Source: Hydrogenobacter hydrogenophilus
GTDB lineage: Bacteria > Aquificota > Aquificia > Aquificales > Aquificaceae
Length of the DNA stretch: 64,000 bases
Reading direction: 5' to 3'
Assembly (NCBI RefSeq): GCF_900215655.1
Contig: NZ_OBEN01000003.1
Coordinates: forward strand, 62,001-126,000
The number at the start of each line of letters is the position of its first letter. Positions within the stretch are counted from its first letter, which is position 1. This document shows, in pieces, positions 7,729 to 16,350 of the stretch. The translations under genes and the position numbers were made by a program. The notes under the pieces are model-generated. The model saw only the letters and a list, made by a program, of their open reading frames with translations, ran no database searches and had not been told where the DNA came from.

Positions 7729-7735
7729 AAGGATC

Positions 7736-8941
7736 TCACTTCCTGAACCTCCGTAGGATTCCTACCGCAGGCACCAAAAGCCACGCAAGAGCATTTAAGG
7801 GACTTGCACCATAAGACACAGAACATCCACCACCACCTCCACCAGAAGAGGCTGTGCTACCGCCAGAGCTTCCACCAGTGGGTGGCTGAGGCTGTGTGGG
7901 TGGCTGAGGTTGTGTGGGTGGCTGTGTCTGGGTTTGCTGGACGCCTTCTCCCGTTATGTACATCCTCACAGGGTAGGGTGTGTTGTAGTAAACCTCAAGG
8001 TATGCCTCTTTTTTGCCTACGCTCTTGGGCTGGAAGATGATACCCACCGTGCAGTAGCCCGCAAGGTTAAATTGCGTGGTCCCACAGGGCCTTTCTCCCG
8101 CATTCAAATCAAGTATGAAGTTTTGTTCTTGGGTTTGCGTGGGCGTAAGAGAGCTCGCTTGAGCGTTAGATTTAAGAGATGACAAGCCAGTAAGTGTGCT
8201 TCTGAACTCTCTTATCTGTATGCCACTTATGAAGATGAGCGACTGGCTCTCTATCTTTACTATAGCAGGACCCTTTGTGGTGAGCACTGGCACTTGCTTG
8301 AAGTCTATGCCCCTTAGGTCTCCAAACTGGGGTGAGGTGATGTGGGATAAGCTTGGTTGAGGTGGTGGAGCACTGCCTCCTGCAGATGCTGTGCATATAG
8401 CAAACTCTCCTACTGCAAAGCCACCTGCTCCTGGGTCGCAGTTTATGGTTATGGAGTTTATGTTTGGAGAAGCAGATACAAAGGCAAAACCTCTGGCACC
8501 TGAATTTCCGTTAATAGGCACAGGACCAGAATTATCCCCAGCATTGGTGGAAACAGTGCAGTTATAAAACCCAAAAGCGTCTGGTTCTACATACAGCATA
8601 AATCCATAAACCGCCGGCGCTATGTTTAGCGTAAGGCTGGACGCTCCCCTCGTGGAGAAAACTGGACCCGTATAACCATGAGACCAGGTAGCCCAGAATA
8701 CAGGAACAGTGAGTTTTTCAACTGCGGGAGATGTAGTTAGGTTATAGCCAGCTGGTGCACCGGGTATTGTGGATACTAAAGTAAAATCTGGTATGGCGGC
8801 CTGAGCGGATAGGTTAAAGGGTATAAAGGTGCAACCCCCTACACTGGTGGGTGGTGCGGAGGTCCCAAGGTCGTAGTAGGTAGCCCAAGACGCTCCTACC
8901 GCACTCAGAGCAAATGTCAGACCGAGCGCAAGCCTTCTCAT
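7736..8941 (-). CDS. Secreted Ser/Thr/Pro-rich protein with a Gly6-Cys C-terminal sorting-type tail
   Basis: 401 residues. A signal peptide (MRRLALGLTFALSAVGASWA) precedes a beta-rich ectodomain with few charged residues. Near residue 345 there is a spacer of PPTQPQ-type repeats and a GGSSGGS stretch. The end is GGGGGGC, a hydrophobic helix (LNALAWLLVPAVGIL) and RRFRK. A Gly run plus Cys, a membrane helix and a basic end resembles sorting tails of the JDVT-CTERM/GlyGly-CTERM kind, where the tail is processed and the protein anchored at the surface. No matching sorting protease lies nearby. The function of the ectodomain is unknown to me. It overlaps the 120-residue gene as ATGA and ends at a strong terminator. 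Confidence 0.75.
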   Translation of the reverse strand: MRRLALGLTFALSAVGASWATYYDLGTSAPPTSVGGCTFIPFNLSAQAAIPDFTLVSTIPGAPAGYNLTTSPAVEKLTVPVFWATWSHGYTGPVFSTRGASSLTLNIAPAVYGFMLYVEPDAFGFYNCTVSTNAGDNSGPVPINGNSGARGFAFVSASPNINSITINCDPGAGGFAVGEFAICTASAGGSAPPPQPSLSHITSPQFGDLRGIDFKQVPVLTTKGPAIVKIESQSLIFISGIQIREFRSTLTGLSSLKSNAQASSLTPTQTQEQNFILDLNAGERPCGTTQFNLAGYCTVGIIFQPKSVGKKEAYLEVYYNTPYPVRMYITGEGVQQTQTQPPTQPQPPTQPQPPTGGSSGGSTASSGGGGGGCSVSYGASPLNALAWLLVPAVGILRRFRK

Positions 8942-9300
8942 GCTTCCACCTCCTTACATTCTTTTTTAAACATCTCACAAAGAACTTCTACGCCCAAACG
9001 CACAAGAAGAGAGATGATGCCAAACACCACCAAAAGCGGAAGACCCAAGGAAGAACGCAAAAAGCCTACTACTATTCCTAAGGCTTCCTTTAGTTCTTTA
9101 CCTACAGATATCTCTTTGCAGAAAACCTTCAGGATAGGGCATTTGTTTTCTTCCCAGAAACTTTTGCCTTCCTCCTCTTCCTGCGCGCGCATAAGGCGGA
9201 CTTTCCTTTTTGCAGAAAGCCCCATGCCTATGAGCTCAAAGGCTTGTCTCTCATCAAGCCCCATCTCAAGGGCTTCCTCTACGATTTGCTGTGCTTGCAT
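8938..9300 (-). CDS. Small membrane protein of unknown function
   Basis: 120 residues from the ATG at 9300, which is preceded by GGGAGGTAAG. The first ~50 residues are helical and charged (QQIVEEALEMGLDERQAFELIGMG, broken here as two helices) and resemble a short UBA/CUE-like helical hairpin. A basic/acidic linker follows, then one or two hydrophobic helices (GIVVGFLRSSLGLPLLVVFGI region, residues ~77-105) and a Cys-containing charged tail. It is translationally coupled to the secreted protein gene, so it may help export, anchor or regulate that protein (inference). I do not recognise a family. Confidence 0.65.
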   Translation of the reverse strand: MQAQQIVEEALEMGLDERQAFELIGMGLSAKRKVRLMRAQEEEEGKSFWEENKCPILKVFCKEISVGKELKEALGIVVGFLRSSLGLPLLVVFGIISLLVRLGVEVLCEMFKKECKEVEA

Positions 9301-9331
9301 ATTTCTTACCTCCCACAAAGATTTTCCACTT

Positions 9332-9360
9332 ATCCTATTCTTTTCCCTCTTGCCTGTCAA
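9332..9360 (-). promoter_or_regulatory. Promoter of the small-membrane-protein/secreted-protein operon
   Basis: On the minus strand TTGACA (9360-9355), a 17-base spacer and TAGGAT (9337-9332). The predicted start is about 25 bases before the ATG at 9300, leaving room for GGGAGG. It is one of the best consensus matches in the window. Confidence 0.65.
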
Positions 9361-9415
9361 GTCGCACCCTTGTAGTAATTTTGTCGCATTATCTGCGCTA
9401 CAAACTTGACTACAA
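9357..9415. promoter_or_regulatory. Nested inverted and direct repeats, candidate operator
   Basis: TCAAGT (9357-9362) and TTGTAG (9370-9375) are mirrored by CTACAA (9398-9403) and ACTTGA (9404-9409). CTACAA is repeated directly at 9410-9415, and GTCGCA occurs twice (9361-9366, 9383-9388). The array abuts the -35 hexamer of the divergent secreted-protein promoter and lies upstream of the LuxR-tailed membrane protein gene. This is what a binding site of that regulator could look like. Operator function is inferred. Confidence 0.45.
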
Positions 9416-9460
9416 AAATGCTCCAAAGCAAGAATTCAACGCTGTTTTACACAAAAGTGG

Positions 9461-9466
9461 TATGAT
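9461..9466 (+). promoter_or_regulatory. -10 element of the MFS-LuxR gene
   Basis: TATGAT ends 22 bases before the ATG at 9489, with GGGGAAAGGG between. Its internal ATG (9462) is in frame but is taken as promoter, not start. The -35 is weak. Confidence 0.4.
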
Positions 9467-9488
9467 ATTAAAAAGTAGGGGAAAGGGT

Positions 9489-10730
9489 ATGGGTACTTTT
9501 GCTCTGGGAGGCTTTGTGCTTTGGTTGGTGTCTTTTCCTATGGCTGGCTTTCTGCTGGATAGGGTTCAGCTTATGCCATACTTTCTTCTGGCTCACATAG
9601 TAGGATTACTAACCTGCTTTTTGCTTGACAGAAAGATACTCCTTTTTGCTATACCTCTCACTGCGGTGGTTGCTCTCTTTACTGCGGTTTATCCTTATGT
9701 AGGTTCAAAGGAGTACCTCCTTATACTCATTGGCTTTATGTCCGCTTTTACCGCTACCTACACGGGCTTTTTGATAAGCTCGCAGGGTAGTATAAATAGT
9801 TTTTTTGGGCTTGCACTTGGAAATGTAGGCTCACTTTTTATTTCTTTCTTTCCTGTTGAGAAAACCTTTAAGTATCTGCTCTCCGCAGTGTCCTTAGTTG
9901 CAGTCATGTACAGTCCAAAACAGGTTCCTCAGGCGGATAAATCCTTACATTCTCTATACAGGATGCTTCCTTACTTTTTGGTCTTTTATGCCACTGGCGG
10001 GCTCATGTACAAAGGGGTTTTGGAGTTTTACGCACAGGTGTCTTATCTGCATGGTCTGGAAGTAATCTTTTACGCAATGGGGGTTTTGGTATCTTACAAA
10101 TTGCTCAGCCTTTTGGGCGAGAAGGCTCTCGTGGCGGTTTCTGCTTTTTTGAATGCTACCGCATACGCACTTCTTCAGATGGGAGGGGTGCATCTTTTGA
10201 ACCTTTCTATGTTTTTGCTTCAGGCTGGATTTGGCTTTGCGGACTTTTTGCTTCTTTTCACTCTCTATAATATAAAAGATACTATAAGGGCTTTTTCCCT
10301 TGGCTTTGCTACGGTATGTGTGGGTATAGTTCTTGGCTACTATGCGGGCATGCTAAAAGACTACGCCGAGTTTTTCACTGGACTTGGTAGTCTTATGTTA
10401 GTGGCTTCTTTGGTGTATTACTTCTCTACGGAGAAAGTGCCTAAAGAGGTGTCTGAAAGATTGCCTCAAGAACCATCAGATCAAGAGGAGGTTTCTGCAG
10501 AGAAGTTTCTTAACCACCTACAGAACAGTCTCCACAAAAAGCTCAGCCCCAGAGAGTTTGAAGTTTTACTCCATCTTCTGGAAGGTTGCGACTATGAGAA
10601 TATATCCCAGAAAATGGGTCTCTCTACCTCCAGCGTAAGAGAGTACACAAGAAGGGCTCTTCTTAAACTTGAGATGGATAGGGAAAGCCTCATAAGTATG
10701 TATAAAGACTGGATGCATCAGTATGCGTAA
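9489..10730 (+). CDS. Polytopic membrane protein (MFS-like) fused to a LuxR-type HTH domain
   Basis: 413 residues from the ATG at 9489. Residues ~1-315 hold ten to twelve hydrophobic helices with short loops, resembling a major facilitator. After an acidic linker (residues ~318-345, QEPSDQEEVSAE) comes a C-terminal GerE/LuxR HTH: KLSPREFEVLLHLLEG, then ISQKMGLSTSSVREYTRRAL, the layout of the NarL/FixJ helix-turn-helix with its S-x-R-E-x-E/V-V motif. This makes it a membrane-embedded transcription factor that may sense a transported or bound ligand directly. The closest architecture I know is the MFS-LuxR proteins common in some Actinobacteria. The divergent operon and the repeat array between them are the obvious target (inference). 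Confidence 0.75.
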   Translation: MGTFALGGFVLWLVSFPMAGFLLDRVQLMPYFLLAHIVGLLTCFLLDRKILLFAIPLTAVVALFTAVYPYVGSKEYLLILIGFMSAFTATYTGFLISSQGSINSFFGLALGNVGSLFISFFPVEKTFKYLLSAVSLVAVMYSPKQVPQADKSLHSLYRMLPYFLVFYATGGLMYKGVLEFYAQVSYLHGLEVIFYAMGVLVSYKLLSLLGEKALVAVSAFLNATAYALLQMGGVHLLNLSMFLLQAGFGFADFLLLFTLYNIKDTIRAFSLGFATVCVGIVLGYYAGMLKDYAEFFTGLGSLMLVASLVYYFSTEKVPKEVSERLPQEPSDQEEVSAEKFLNHLQNSLHKKLSPREFEVLLHLLEGCDYENISQKMGLSTSSVREYTRRALLKLEMDRESLISMYKDWMHQYA

Positions 10731-10737
10731 TATTACA

Positions 10738-10825
10738 CGGAGGGGGAGGGATTCGAACCCCCGGTGGGCTGTGAACCCACTGGTGATTTCAAATCACCCG
10801 CCTTCGTCCACTCGGCCACCCCTCC
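10738..10825 (-). tRNA. tRNA-Ser (anticodon UGA)
   Basis: 88 bases on the minus strand. The acceptor stem GGAGGGG pairs with CCCCTCC, followed by discriminator G. GGTGA-TTTGAAA-TCACC is the anticodon arm with anticodon TGA, reading UCA codons. A long variable arm (GTGGG...CCCAC) marks a class II tRNA, and the T arm is GGGGG-TTCGAAT-CCCTC. CCA is not encoded. It lies tail to tail with the MFS-LuxR gene, eight bases away. Confidence 0.97.
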
Positions 10826-10870
10826 TAATAATTAAAATTAAAAGATTTAAAAGTGCGCTTCAACGTATGT

Positions 10871-10884
10871 ATGATTTTTATCAT
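10871..10884. promoter_or_regulatory. FNR/CRP-like palindrome upstream of nuoG
   Basis: ATGAT-TTTT-ATCAT is a perfect 5-4-5 inverted repeat. It differs from the FNR consensus TTGAT-N4-ATCAA by one symmetric base. It is centred about 54 bases before the nuoG ATG, where an activator site would lie if transcription starts just before the gene. The remaining 106-base gap to the tRNA is AT-rich with nothing else clear; TTATCT at 10913 may be the -10. Confidence 0.35.
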
Positions 10885-10931
10885 GATAAGCTATCAGAAA
10901 GTGGTAGTTGTGTTATCTTAACCAATAAGTT

Positions 10932-12827
10932 ATGGAGAGGAAAGTAAAGATAGTTGTAGATGGAAGAGAGATAGAAGCTCAAGAGGGTGTGTCCCTGCTT
11001 GAGGTCCTCCTAAAAGAGGGCATAAGTGTTCCCTACTTTTGCTACCATCCTAAGCTCAAGGTAATAGGTGCCTGTAGAATGTGCATAGTGTATAACGAAA
11101 AGACGGGAAGGCTTATAACTTCTTGCAACACAAAGGTTGAAGATGGTATGAGCATATCCACACAGCACGAGCTTGTAAAGAACAATCAAAAGTATCTCCT
11201 TCAGGCTTTTATGACAAGACATCCTCTTGACTGTCCTATTTGCGATAAGGCGGGTGAGTGCGACCTTCAGAATCACGGAGCAATATTTGGACCCCAAAGA
11301 CAGATAGTTCCCGTTTCAGCGCTTGAGAAAGAAAGACACTACATAGATTGGGAAAGTGACTTTCTTGAATACTACACAAACAGGTGTGTAGTTTGTTATA
11401 GATGTACAAGGGTTTGTGATGATGTAAATGGAGCTCGGGCTCTTTATGTGGAAGAGAGAGGCTTTCATGCTAACATAGTCCCTACTGTAAGACCTATAGA
11501 TACATCTTCTTGTGAGATGTGTGGGCTTTGTGTGTATGTGTGTCCTGTGGGTGCCATTATTTCTAAACCTTTTAAGTACTGGAGCAGAAGCTGGCTTCTT
11601 CAAAAAGAGAGAACTGTCTGTAATGTCTGTCCTGTTGGGTGCGAGATTCAGGTGGAGTATGGTATAGGGGACTGGCGATCAAAGCAAAAGGTCTATAGAA
11701 CAAAGCCCACGGATGACCTCAATATCTGTGCAAAAGCTTTCTTTGGCTACGATGCTCATAATACAAACAGGCTCTTAAAACCTTATATTTACGGAAAAGA
11801 AGAAAGTGCGGGAAATGTGGTTAACTTCATAGCCAGCTTGCTCAAAAACTACGGAGAGAACACAGCCATAATCATATCTTCCTACCTCAGCAACGAAATC
11901 CTTGAAAACATAAAGGATGTGGCTATAAGAAGTGGCTCTTATGTGTGTTCTACGCTCACTGAAGATTTCTACGCATTTCTAGAAGGATACGGCGATTATA
12001 CTCCCATTTACATAGATGACATTAAATCTGCGGAGAACTATATACTGTTTGGTGAGGACATAACATCTACCGCACCTGTGCTTTCTTACTATGTGAAAGG
12101 TAAAGTTTATAAATACGGCAGTACTTACAAAGATGCCAAGTTCAAGCCTATAGTCTTTAATAATCTGGAAGAGCTTTATGCAGAAGTGCCAAGTGGAGGT
12201 GTTTTGATAGCAAACACTACGGGCATTGTGGGATCATCAGCCAAGAGCTTGGGAGAGTTTGTAAGAAGACTCTCTGAGGATAAGGCTTACAAGGTGCTTG
12301 TGCTTCATAAAGATGCCAACTACTTAGGAGTATATAAAACCTTCGGAAAAGATACCCTTTCAAACTTTGGTGGTATAGTAAATGGGATTTCCGAAGGTCT
12401 TATCAAGAACCTTATAGTTTTTGGAGAGGAGCTTCTTGATTATTACCATATGCAGGAACTTACGCAAGTTTTTGATAAACTTGAAAAGCTTGTGGTCTTT
12501 TCTCCTTTTGCAGATGGGCTATCAGAGTTGGCGCACGTAAAGGTCCCCATGGAGCTCTATGGCGAAATGGATGGGACCTATCACACCCTTATGGGATTAA
12601 AGAAGGGCAAAAGATTTCTGCCTTGGTCCTTTAACAGTACAGCTTTCTTTTCTGACCTCTTGGAAAACTTACCCAAAGTAAATAAAGGGATAAAGGTTAT
12701 AAAAGGTGAGTGTATTACACCAAAGCGTCTGGTGCATCTTTACAAGAGCAACTGGATAACAGACAGGAGCGAAAACCTAAAAAAACTATACGAAAAGAAC
12801 TCCATATGGATAGAGATACCGTCATAA
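10932..12827 (+). CDS. nuoG: NADH-quinone oxidoreductase subunit G (NuoG)
   Basis: 631 residues. Iron-sulfur sites appear in NuoG order: a plant-type [2Fe-2S] site (Cys37, then GACRMC and TSC), the His-Cys3 site [14 protein letters not shown], two ferredoxin-like sets [11 protein letters not shown] and [15 protein letters not shown], and the N7-type CNVCPVGC near residue 230 with a later NIC. The C-terminal molybdopterin-fold half is short, as in Aquifex-type NuoG. It passes electrons from NuoEF toward the quinone arm. nuoE and nuoF lie 25 kb away and no other nuo genes are present. The ATG has no ribosome-binding site. It overlaps tkt by 22 bases. HoxU-like hydrogenase or formate dehydrogenase subunits are less likely given length and the full cluster set. 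Confidence 0.88.
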   Translation: MERKVKIVVDGREIEAQEGVSLLEVLLKEGISVPYFCYHPKLKVIGACRMCIVYNEKTGRLITSCNTKVEDGMSISTQHELVKNNQKYLLQAFMTRHPLDCPICDKAGECDLQNHGAIFGPQRQIVPVSALEKERHYIDWESDFLEYYTNRCVVCYRCTRVCDDVNGARALYVEERGFHANIVPTVRPIDTSSCEMCGLCVYVCPVGAIISKPFKYWSRSWLLQKERTVCNVCPVGCEIQVEYGIGDWRSKQKVYRTKPTDDLNICAKAFFGYDAHNTNRLLKPYIYGKEESAGNVVNFIASLLKNYGENTAIIISSYLSNEILENIKDVAIRSGSYVCSTLTEDFYAFLEGYGDYTPIYIDDIKSAENYILFGEDITSTAPVLSYYVKGKVYKYGSTYKDAKFKPIVFNNLEELYAEVPSGGVLIANTTGIVGSSAKSLGEFVRRLSEDKAYKVLVLHKDANYLGVYKTFGKDTLSNFGGIVNGISEGLIKNLIVFGEELLDYYHMQELTQVFDKLEKLVVFSPFADGLSELAHVKVPMELYGEMDGTYHTLMGLKKGKRFLPWSFNSTAFFSDLLENLPKVNKGIKVIKGECITPKRLVHLYKSNWITDRSENLKKLYEKNSIWIEIPS

Positions 12828-14785
12828 TAAACACTATACGATTTTTGAGTGTTGATCAGGTAGAGAGGGCAAAGTCTGGCCATCCTGGCATGCCTCTTGG
12901 TGCTTCCCACATAGCTTATCTCATATTTGACAGGTTTCTAAAGTTCAACCCAAAAGACCCAAACTGGATAAACAGGGATAGGTTTGTGCTATCCGCAGGG
13001 CATGCCAGCGCTATGCTCTACTCACTCCTTTTTGTAATGGGGTACGATCTGACCATTGAAGATCTAAAATCTTTCAGACAGCTAAATAGCAAAACACCCG
13101 GTCATCCAGAAAGCCATATAACACCCGGTGTGGAAGCAACCACAGGACCATTGGGGCAGGGTATAGGCAACGCAGTAGGTATGGCCATTGCAGAAAAATA
13201 TCTATCAAGCCTTTTCAACAGGGAGGGATTTCCTATAATTGACCACTACACCTTTGCATTAGTAAGCGACGGAGACTTAATGGAAGGTGTTTCTTGTGAA
13301 GTAGCACAGCTTGCCGGACACTTTAAACTTGGTAAGCTAATAGTTATTTGGGACAACAATAAGATCTCCATAGATGGACCTACATCCCTTGCGTGGTCTG
13401 AGGATGTGCTCGGAAGGTTTTCTGCTTTCGGTTGGCATGTGCAAGCCGTAGAAGACGGCTACAATTTAAAAGAAATAGAGACCGCCATAAGGTCTGCTAT
13501 AGAAGAAAAGGAAAAGCCTTCTTTTATATCCATCAGGACGCACATAGGATACGGAAGCCCAAAGCAAGATGACGCAAGCGTTCACGGTGCTCCCTTAGGC
13601 AAGGAGTTAGTCCTTGAGACCAAGCGCAGATTCGGTTGGCCTGAGGAAGAGTTTTATGTGCCTGATGAGGTGTATGAATACAGAAAAGAGAGGATAGAAA
13701 GAGGAGCAAAAATTCAGGAAGAGTGGAACAAACTCTTTCAAGCCTACAGAGAGTCTTATCCAGAACTTGCAAAAGAGCTTGAAATGGCTTTTAGAGGTGA
13801 ATGGGGAGAGGAGTACAGAAAGCACATACCCATTTTTACAGAACCTATGGCTACACGCCAGGCAAGCGGTAAGGTATTAAACGCTATAGCCAAGTACATA
13901 CCCACCATGATAGGAGGCTCTGCAGACCTTTCTGAGTCCAACAACACCTATCTGCACGGTATGGGAGACTTTCTTGCAGACAACCCAACAGGCAGGAACA
14001 TACATTACGGTGTGAGAGAACACGCAATGGGAACAATACTCAACGGTATGGCATATCACGGCGGAATACTTCCTTACGGTGGGACCTTTTTAATATTTTC
14101 CGATTACATGAGGCCATCTATAAGGCTCGCAGCTATGTCAGGGCTCAAAGTGATATATGTTTTTACCCACGATTCTATCGGTTTGGGGGAGGACGGACCT
14201 ACACACCAACCCATAGAACAACTAAGTTCTTTAAGGCTCATACCAAACCTATGGGTATTAAGACCAGCAGATGCTAACGAAGTAGGTATCGCTTGGGATA
14301 TGGCTTTGCAAAGAAAGGACGGTCCAGTAGCTATAGTTCTAACACGGCAGAAAGTACCCATTATAGACAGGAAAAAGTTTGCTTCCTTTGAAGGCGCAAG
14401 AAAAGGTGCGTATGTTCTTGCCGATACCCAAGGTCAGCCAGATGTAATAATCTTTGCAAGCGGTTCAGAGGTACACCCTTGCTTATCAGCGCTTGAGATA
14501 TTAGAAAAAGAAGGTATAAAGGTAAAGCTTGTAAATATGTTTTCTTTCGAGGTCTTTGAACTTCAAGACGAAGATTACAAGAGGTACGTGCTTACTCCTG
14601 AAGTGAAAAGGAGGGTAGCCGTAGAAGCAGGAAGGGGTTTGTGTTGGCACAAGTATGTGGGAAGTGAGGGATTAATCATAGGTGTTGAGGAGTTTGGTAG
14701 GTCTGCACCAGGTGATGTGCTTATGGAATACTTTGGCTTTACTGGTGAAAAGATAGCCAAAAAGATAAAAGAGTTCTACTTTTGA
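12806..14785 (+). CDS. tkt: Transketolase
   Basis: 659 residues. It transfers two-carbon ketol units in the non-oxidative pentose phosphate pathway, TPP-dependent. The N-terminal [14 protein letters not shown] holds catalytic histidines. The TPP/metal motif is [12 protein letters not shown] followed ~25 residues later by WDNN. The C-terminal half has [17 protein letters not shown] and the central pyrimidine domain. The ATG at 12806 overlaps the end of nuoG by 22 bases; a longer in-frame start would lie over 100 bases inside nuoG and lacks support. The 3' end overlaps lpxC (convergent) by 10 bases. Confidence 0.96.
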   Translation: MDRDTVIINTIRFLSVDQVERAKSGHPGMPLGASHIAYLIFDRFLKFNPKDPNWINRDRFVLSAGHASAMLYSLLFVMGYDLTIEDLKSFRQLNSKTPGHPESHITPGVEATTGPLGQGIGNAVGMAIAEKYLSSLFNREGFPIIDHYTFALVSDGDLMEGVSCEVAQLAGHFKLGKLIVIWDNNKISIDGPTSLAWSEDVLGRFSAFGWHVQAVEDGYNLKEIETAIRSAIEEKEKPSFISIRTHIGYGSPKQDDASVHGAPLGKELVLETKRRFGWPEEEFYVPDEVYEYRKERIERGAKIQEEWNKLFQAYRESYPELAKELEMAFRGEWGEEYRKHIPIFTEPMATRQASGKVLNAIAKYIPTMIGGSADLSESNNTYLHGMGDFLADNPTGRNIHYGVREHAMGTILNGMAYHGGILPYGGTFLIFSDYMRPSIRLAAMSGLKVIYVFTHDSIGLGEDGPTHQPIEQLSSLRLIPNLWVLRPADANEVGIAWDMALQRKDGPVAIVLTRQKVPIIDRKKFASFEGARKGAYVLADTQGQPDVIIFASGSEVHPCLSALEILEKEGIKVKLVNMFSFEVFELQDEDYKRYVLTPEVKRRVAVEAGRGLCWHKYVGSEGLIIGVEEFGRSAPGDVLMEYFGFTGEKIAKKIKEFYF

Positions 14786-15609
14786 GATAATTCAAGGGTT
14801 TGGTGAGTTTTTAGGTGATCTCTCAAAGACTTGACAAATAGATAGTTGAGAGTGTGACCACCTCTGTAAGATACTATCCGTCCTTTTATCCTTTTTCCAA
14901 TAAGAGCCAGATCTCCTATAAGGTCCAAAAGCTTGTGTCTAAGAGGTTCATCTTCACAGCGCATACCACCTTTGTTGTACACAAAACCTTTACCTAATAG
15001 CAAGGCGTTCTTCAGACTACCTCCTTTTGCCAAACCTTTTCTGTGTAAGTGTTCAAGTTCGTAATCATAGCAAAAAGTTCTTGCAAAAACTATGTCCTTT
15101 ACATTTCCGTTAAACTCAACAACTCTCTCTTCAAAAAATCCGTTAATACTCCCCACATAAGCTACTGAGAGTTTTTCGTACGGTAGTGCCTTAATGTATC
15201 CTTTAGAGTTCCTAACCTCAAAACTTAAGCTGATCTCTAAAATATCCGCAAGCGTTGGTAAGACAATCACTTTATCTTTTAACACCTTGTAAAAGTAATA
15301 CCCACTTCCGTCAAGAATTGGTACTTCAAAACCTTTCAAAAATTCAACAGTGGCGTTATCTATTCCTAACATAAAAAAGACAGCCATAAGATGCTCTACT
15401 GTTTTTATAACGATGCCGTCTTTGCCCAAATCCGTTGAGTGGTCTGTATTTACCACAAACTCCAACTTTGCTGGTACATAGACACCAGCTTTTAAAAACC
15501 TTATTCCCACATTCTCTCTTTCCGGATGTACCACTATTTTAGAGTACTCACCTGAGTGTATGCCTATACCTTCAAAAGAGACGCTTTCCTTTAAAGTGCG
15601 CTGGTTCAT
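14776..15609 (-). CDS. lpxC: UDP-3-O-acyl-N-acetylglucosamine deacetylase (LpxC)
   Basis: 277 residues. First committed step of lipid A synthesis, so the cell has an LPS outer membrane. Zinc ligands His73 (VEHLMA), His225 and Asp229 ([13 protein letters not shown]) match those of Aquifex aeolicus LpxC, and His252 (RGGHTLN) matches its general catalytic histidine. The TDHST segment near residue 55 and the FARTFCYD loop are also typical. It lies eight bases after hemD in the same unit and is convergent with tkt. Confidence 0.96.
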   Translation of the reverse strand: MNQRTLKESVSFEGIGIHSGEYSKIVVHPERENVGIRFLKAGVYVPAKLEFVVNTDHSTDLGKDGIVIKTVEHLMAVFFMLGIDNATVEFLKGFEVPILDGSGYYFYKVLKDKVIVLPTLADILEISLSFEVRNSKGYIKALPYEKLSVAYVGSINGFFEERVVEFNGNVKDIVFARTFCYDYELEHLHRKGLAKGGSLKNALLLGKGFVYNKGGMRCEDEPLRHKLLDLIGDLALIGKRIKGRIVSYRGGHTLNYLFVKSLRDHLKTHQTLELSQK

Positions 15610-15617
15610 GTACTTTT

Positions 15618-16331
15618 TTAATGCAAGCTTGATACCAATGACTTTATTAAGCTTACCACGCTCTCTACGCTTTGTTTTTCAGGCAAAAAACAGGATAGCC
15701 CAGATAAGGATGTAAGTTCCTCTTTTGTAGTTTTGCCAATACACACTATCTTTTTTTTCTTTAAAAGCTTTGTGCCTTCAGGTTTTGGTAAATTTGCAAA
15801 AAAACTTCTAACCGCGGAAGGGCTCGCAAAAAACACAAACTGCCCCATAGAAAGCCTTTTTAGAAAGTCCTCTCTATCATAAAGCACATACTCTGTTGCA
15901 TAGACATTCAACGGATAAACGGTAAAACCCATATCACTTAACCACTTTATTAGCTCCTCCCTACCTTCTCTTGAGCGTGGCAACAAAACGGTGCCTCGCT
16001 TTTCCTTTTCCATAAGGAGTTTTATCTCCTGAGCATAATACATTTCAGGAATTTGGTAAACACTGTATCCGTAGCTTTCCACAGCCTTTTTTACCGCCTC
16101 TCCTACCACTATTATCTTTTCATTACCTCTTAACTTAGCTCTCTCAAAAAAGTATTTTACCGCCTTTGCACTTTGGAATATAACAAAATCAAAGTTTTCA
16201 TCAATGGGCTCAAAATCAATGGGTAGTGTTTTTATCAACGGTAAGGCAATTACACCCAAACCTTCCCTCTCAAAAAGCTTTCTGTCTCTTTCTATATCTT
16301 CTGGACTTCTGGTAAGTATAACCTTGTGCAT
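15618..16331 (-). CDS. hemD: Uroporphyrinogen-III synthase
   Basis: 237 residues with the weakly conserved two-domain HemD fold. VILTRSPEDIERDRKLFE at the start, FDFVIFQSAKAVKYFF (a Thr/Ser-rich helix near residue 50), and MGQFVFFASPSAVRSFF near residue 165 are the usual recognition points. It cyclises hydroxymethylbilane for haem and sirohaem, needed for the cytochromes of the sox cluster. First gene of the hemD-lpxC unit; a TATAAT lies 12 bases before its ATG. Confidence 0.9.
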   Translation of the reverse strand: MHKVILTRSPEDIERDRKLFEREGLGVIALPLIKTLPIDFEPIDENFDFVIFQSAKAVKYFFERAKLRGNEKIIVVGEAVKKAVESYGYSVYQIPEMYYAQEIKLLMEKEKRGTVLLPRSREGREELIKWLSDMGFTVYPLNVYATEYVLYDREDFLKRLSMGQFVFFASPSAVRSFFANLPKPEGTKLLKKKKIVCIGKTTKEELTSLSGLSCFLPEKQSVESVVSLIKSLVSSLH

Positions 16332-16350
16332 TATGTTAAAAATATTATAG
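16332..16350. promoter_or_regulatory. 19-base divergent promoter region (hemD / nucleotide-sugar dehydrogenase)
   Basis: Only 19 bases separate the two start codons. On the minus strand TATAAT (16349-16344) lies 12 bases before hemD. On the plus strand TAAAAA (16337-16342) lies 8 bases before the ATG at 16351. The two -10 elements nearly touch, so both mRNAs would be leaderless or nearly so, and the polymerases would compete. Confidence 0.45.

Noticed and set aside
9291-9488. Upstream extension of the MFS-LuxR frame
   Set aside because: It would pass through the divergent promoter, the repeat array and the TATGAT element. The ATG at 9489 has GGGGAAAGGG before it and begins the first membrane helix.
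10723-10947. Plus-strand open frame beginning MRNITRRGRDSNPRW
   Set aside because: It is the antisense reading of the tRNA-Ser gene; RGRDSNPR is a well-known artefact of tRNA T-arm sequence.
12710-12805. Upstream extension of transketolase
   Set aside because: It lies wholly inside nuoG, has no ribosome-binding site and adds residues absent from the family.
10932-12827. NuoG-like protein as a HoxU hydrogenase or formate dehydrogenase subunit
   Set aside because: HoxU is far shorter, and the molybdenum-site residues of formate dehydrogenases are not visible; the cluster set and length fit Aquifex-type NuoG best.
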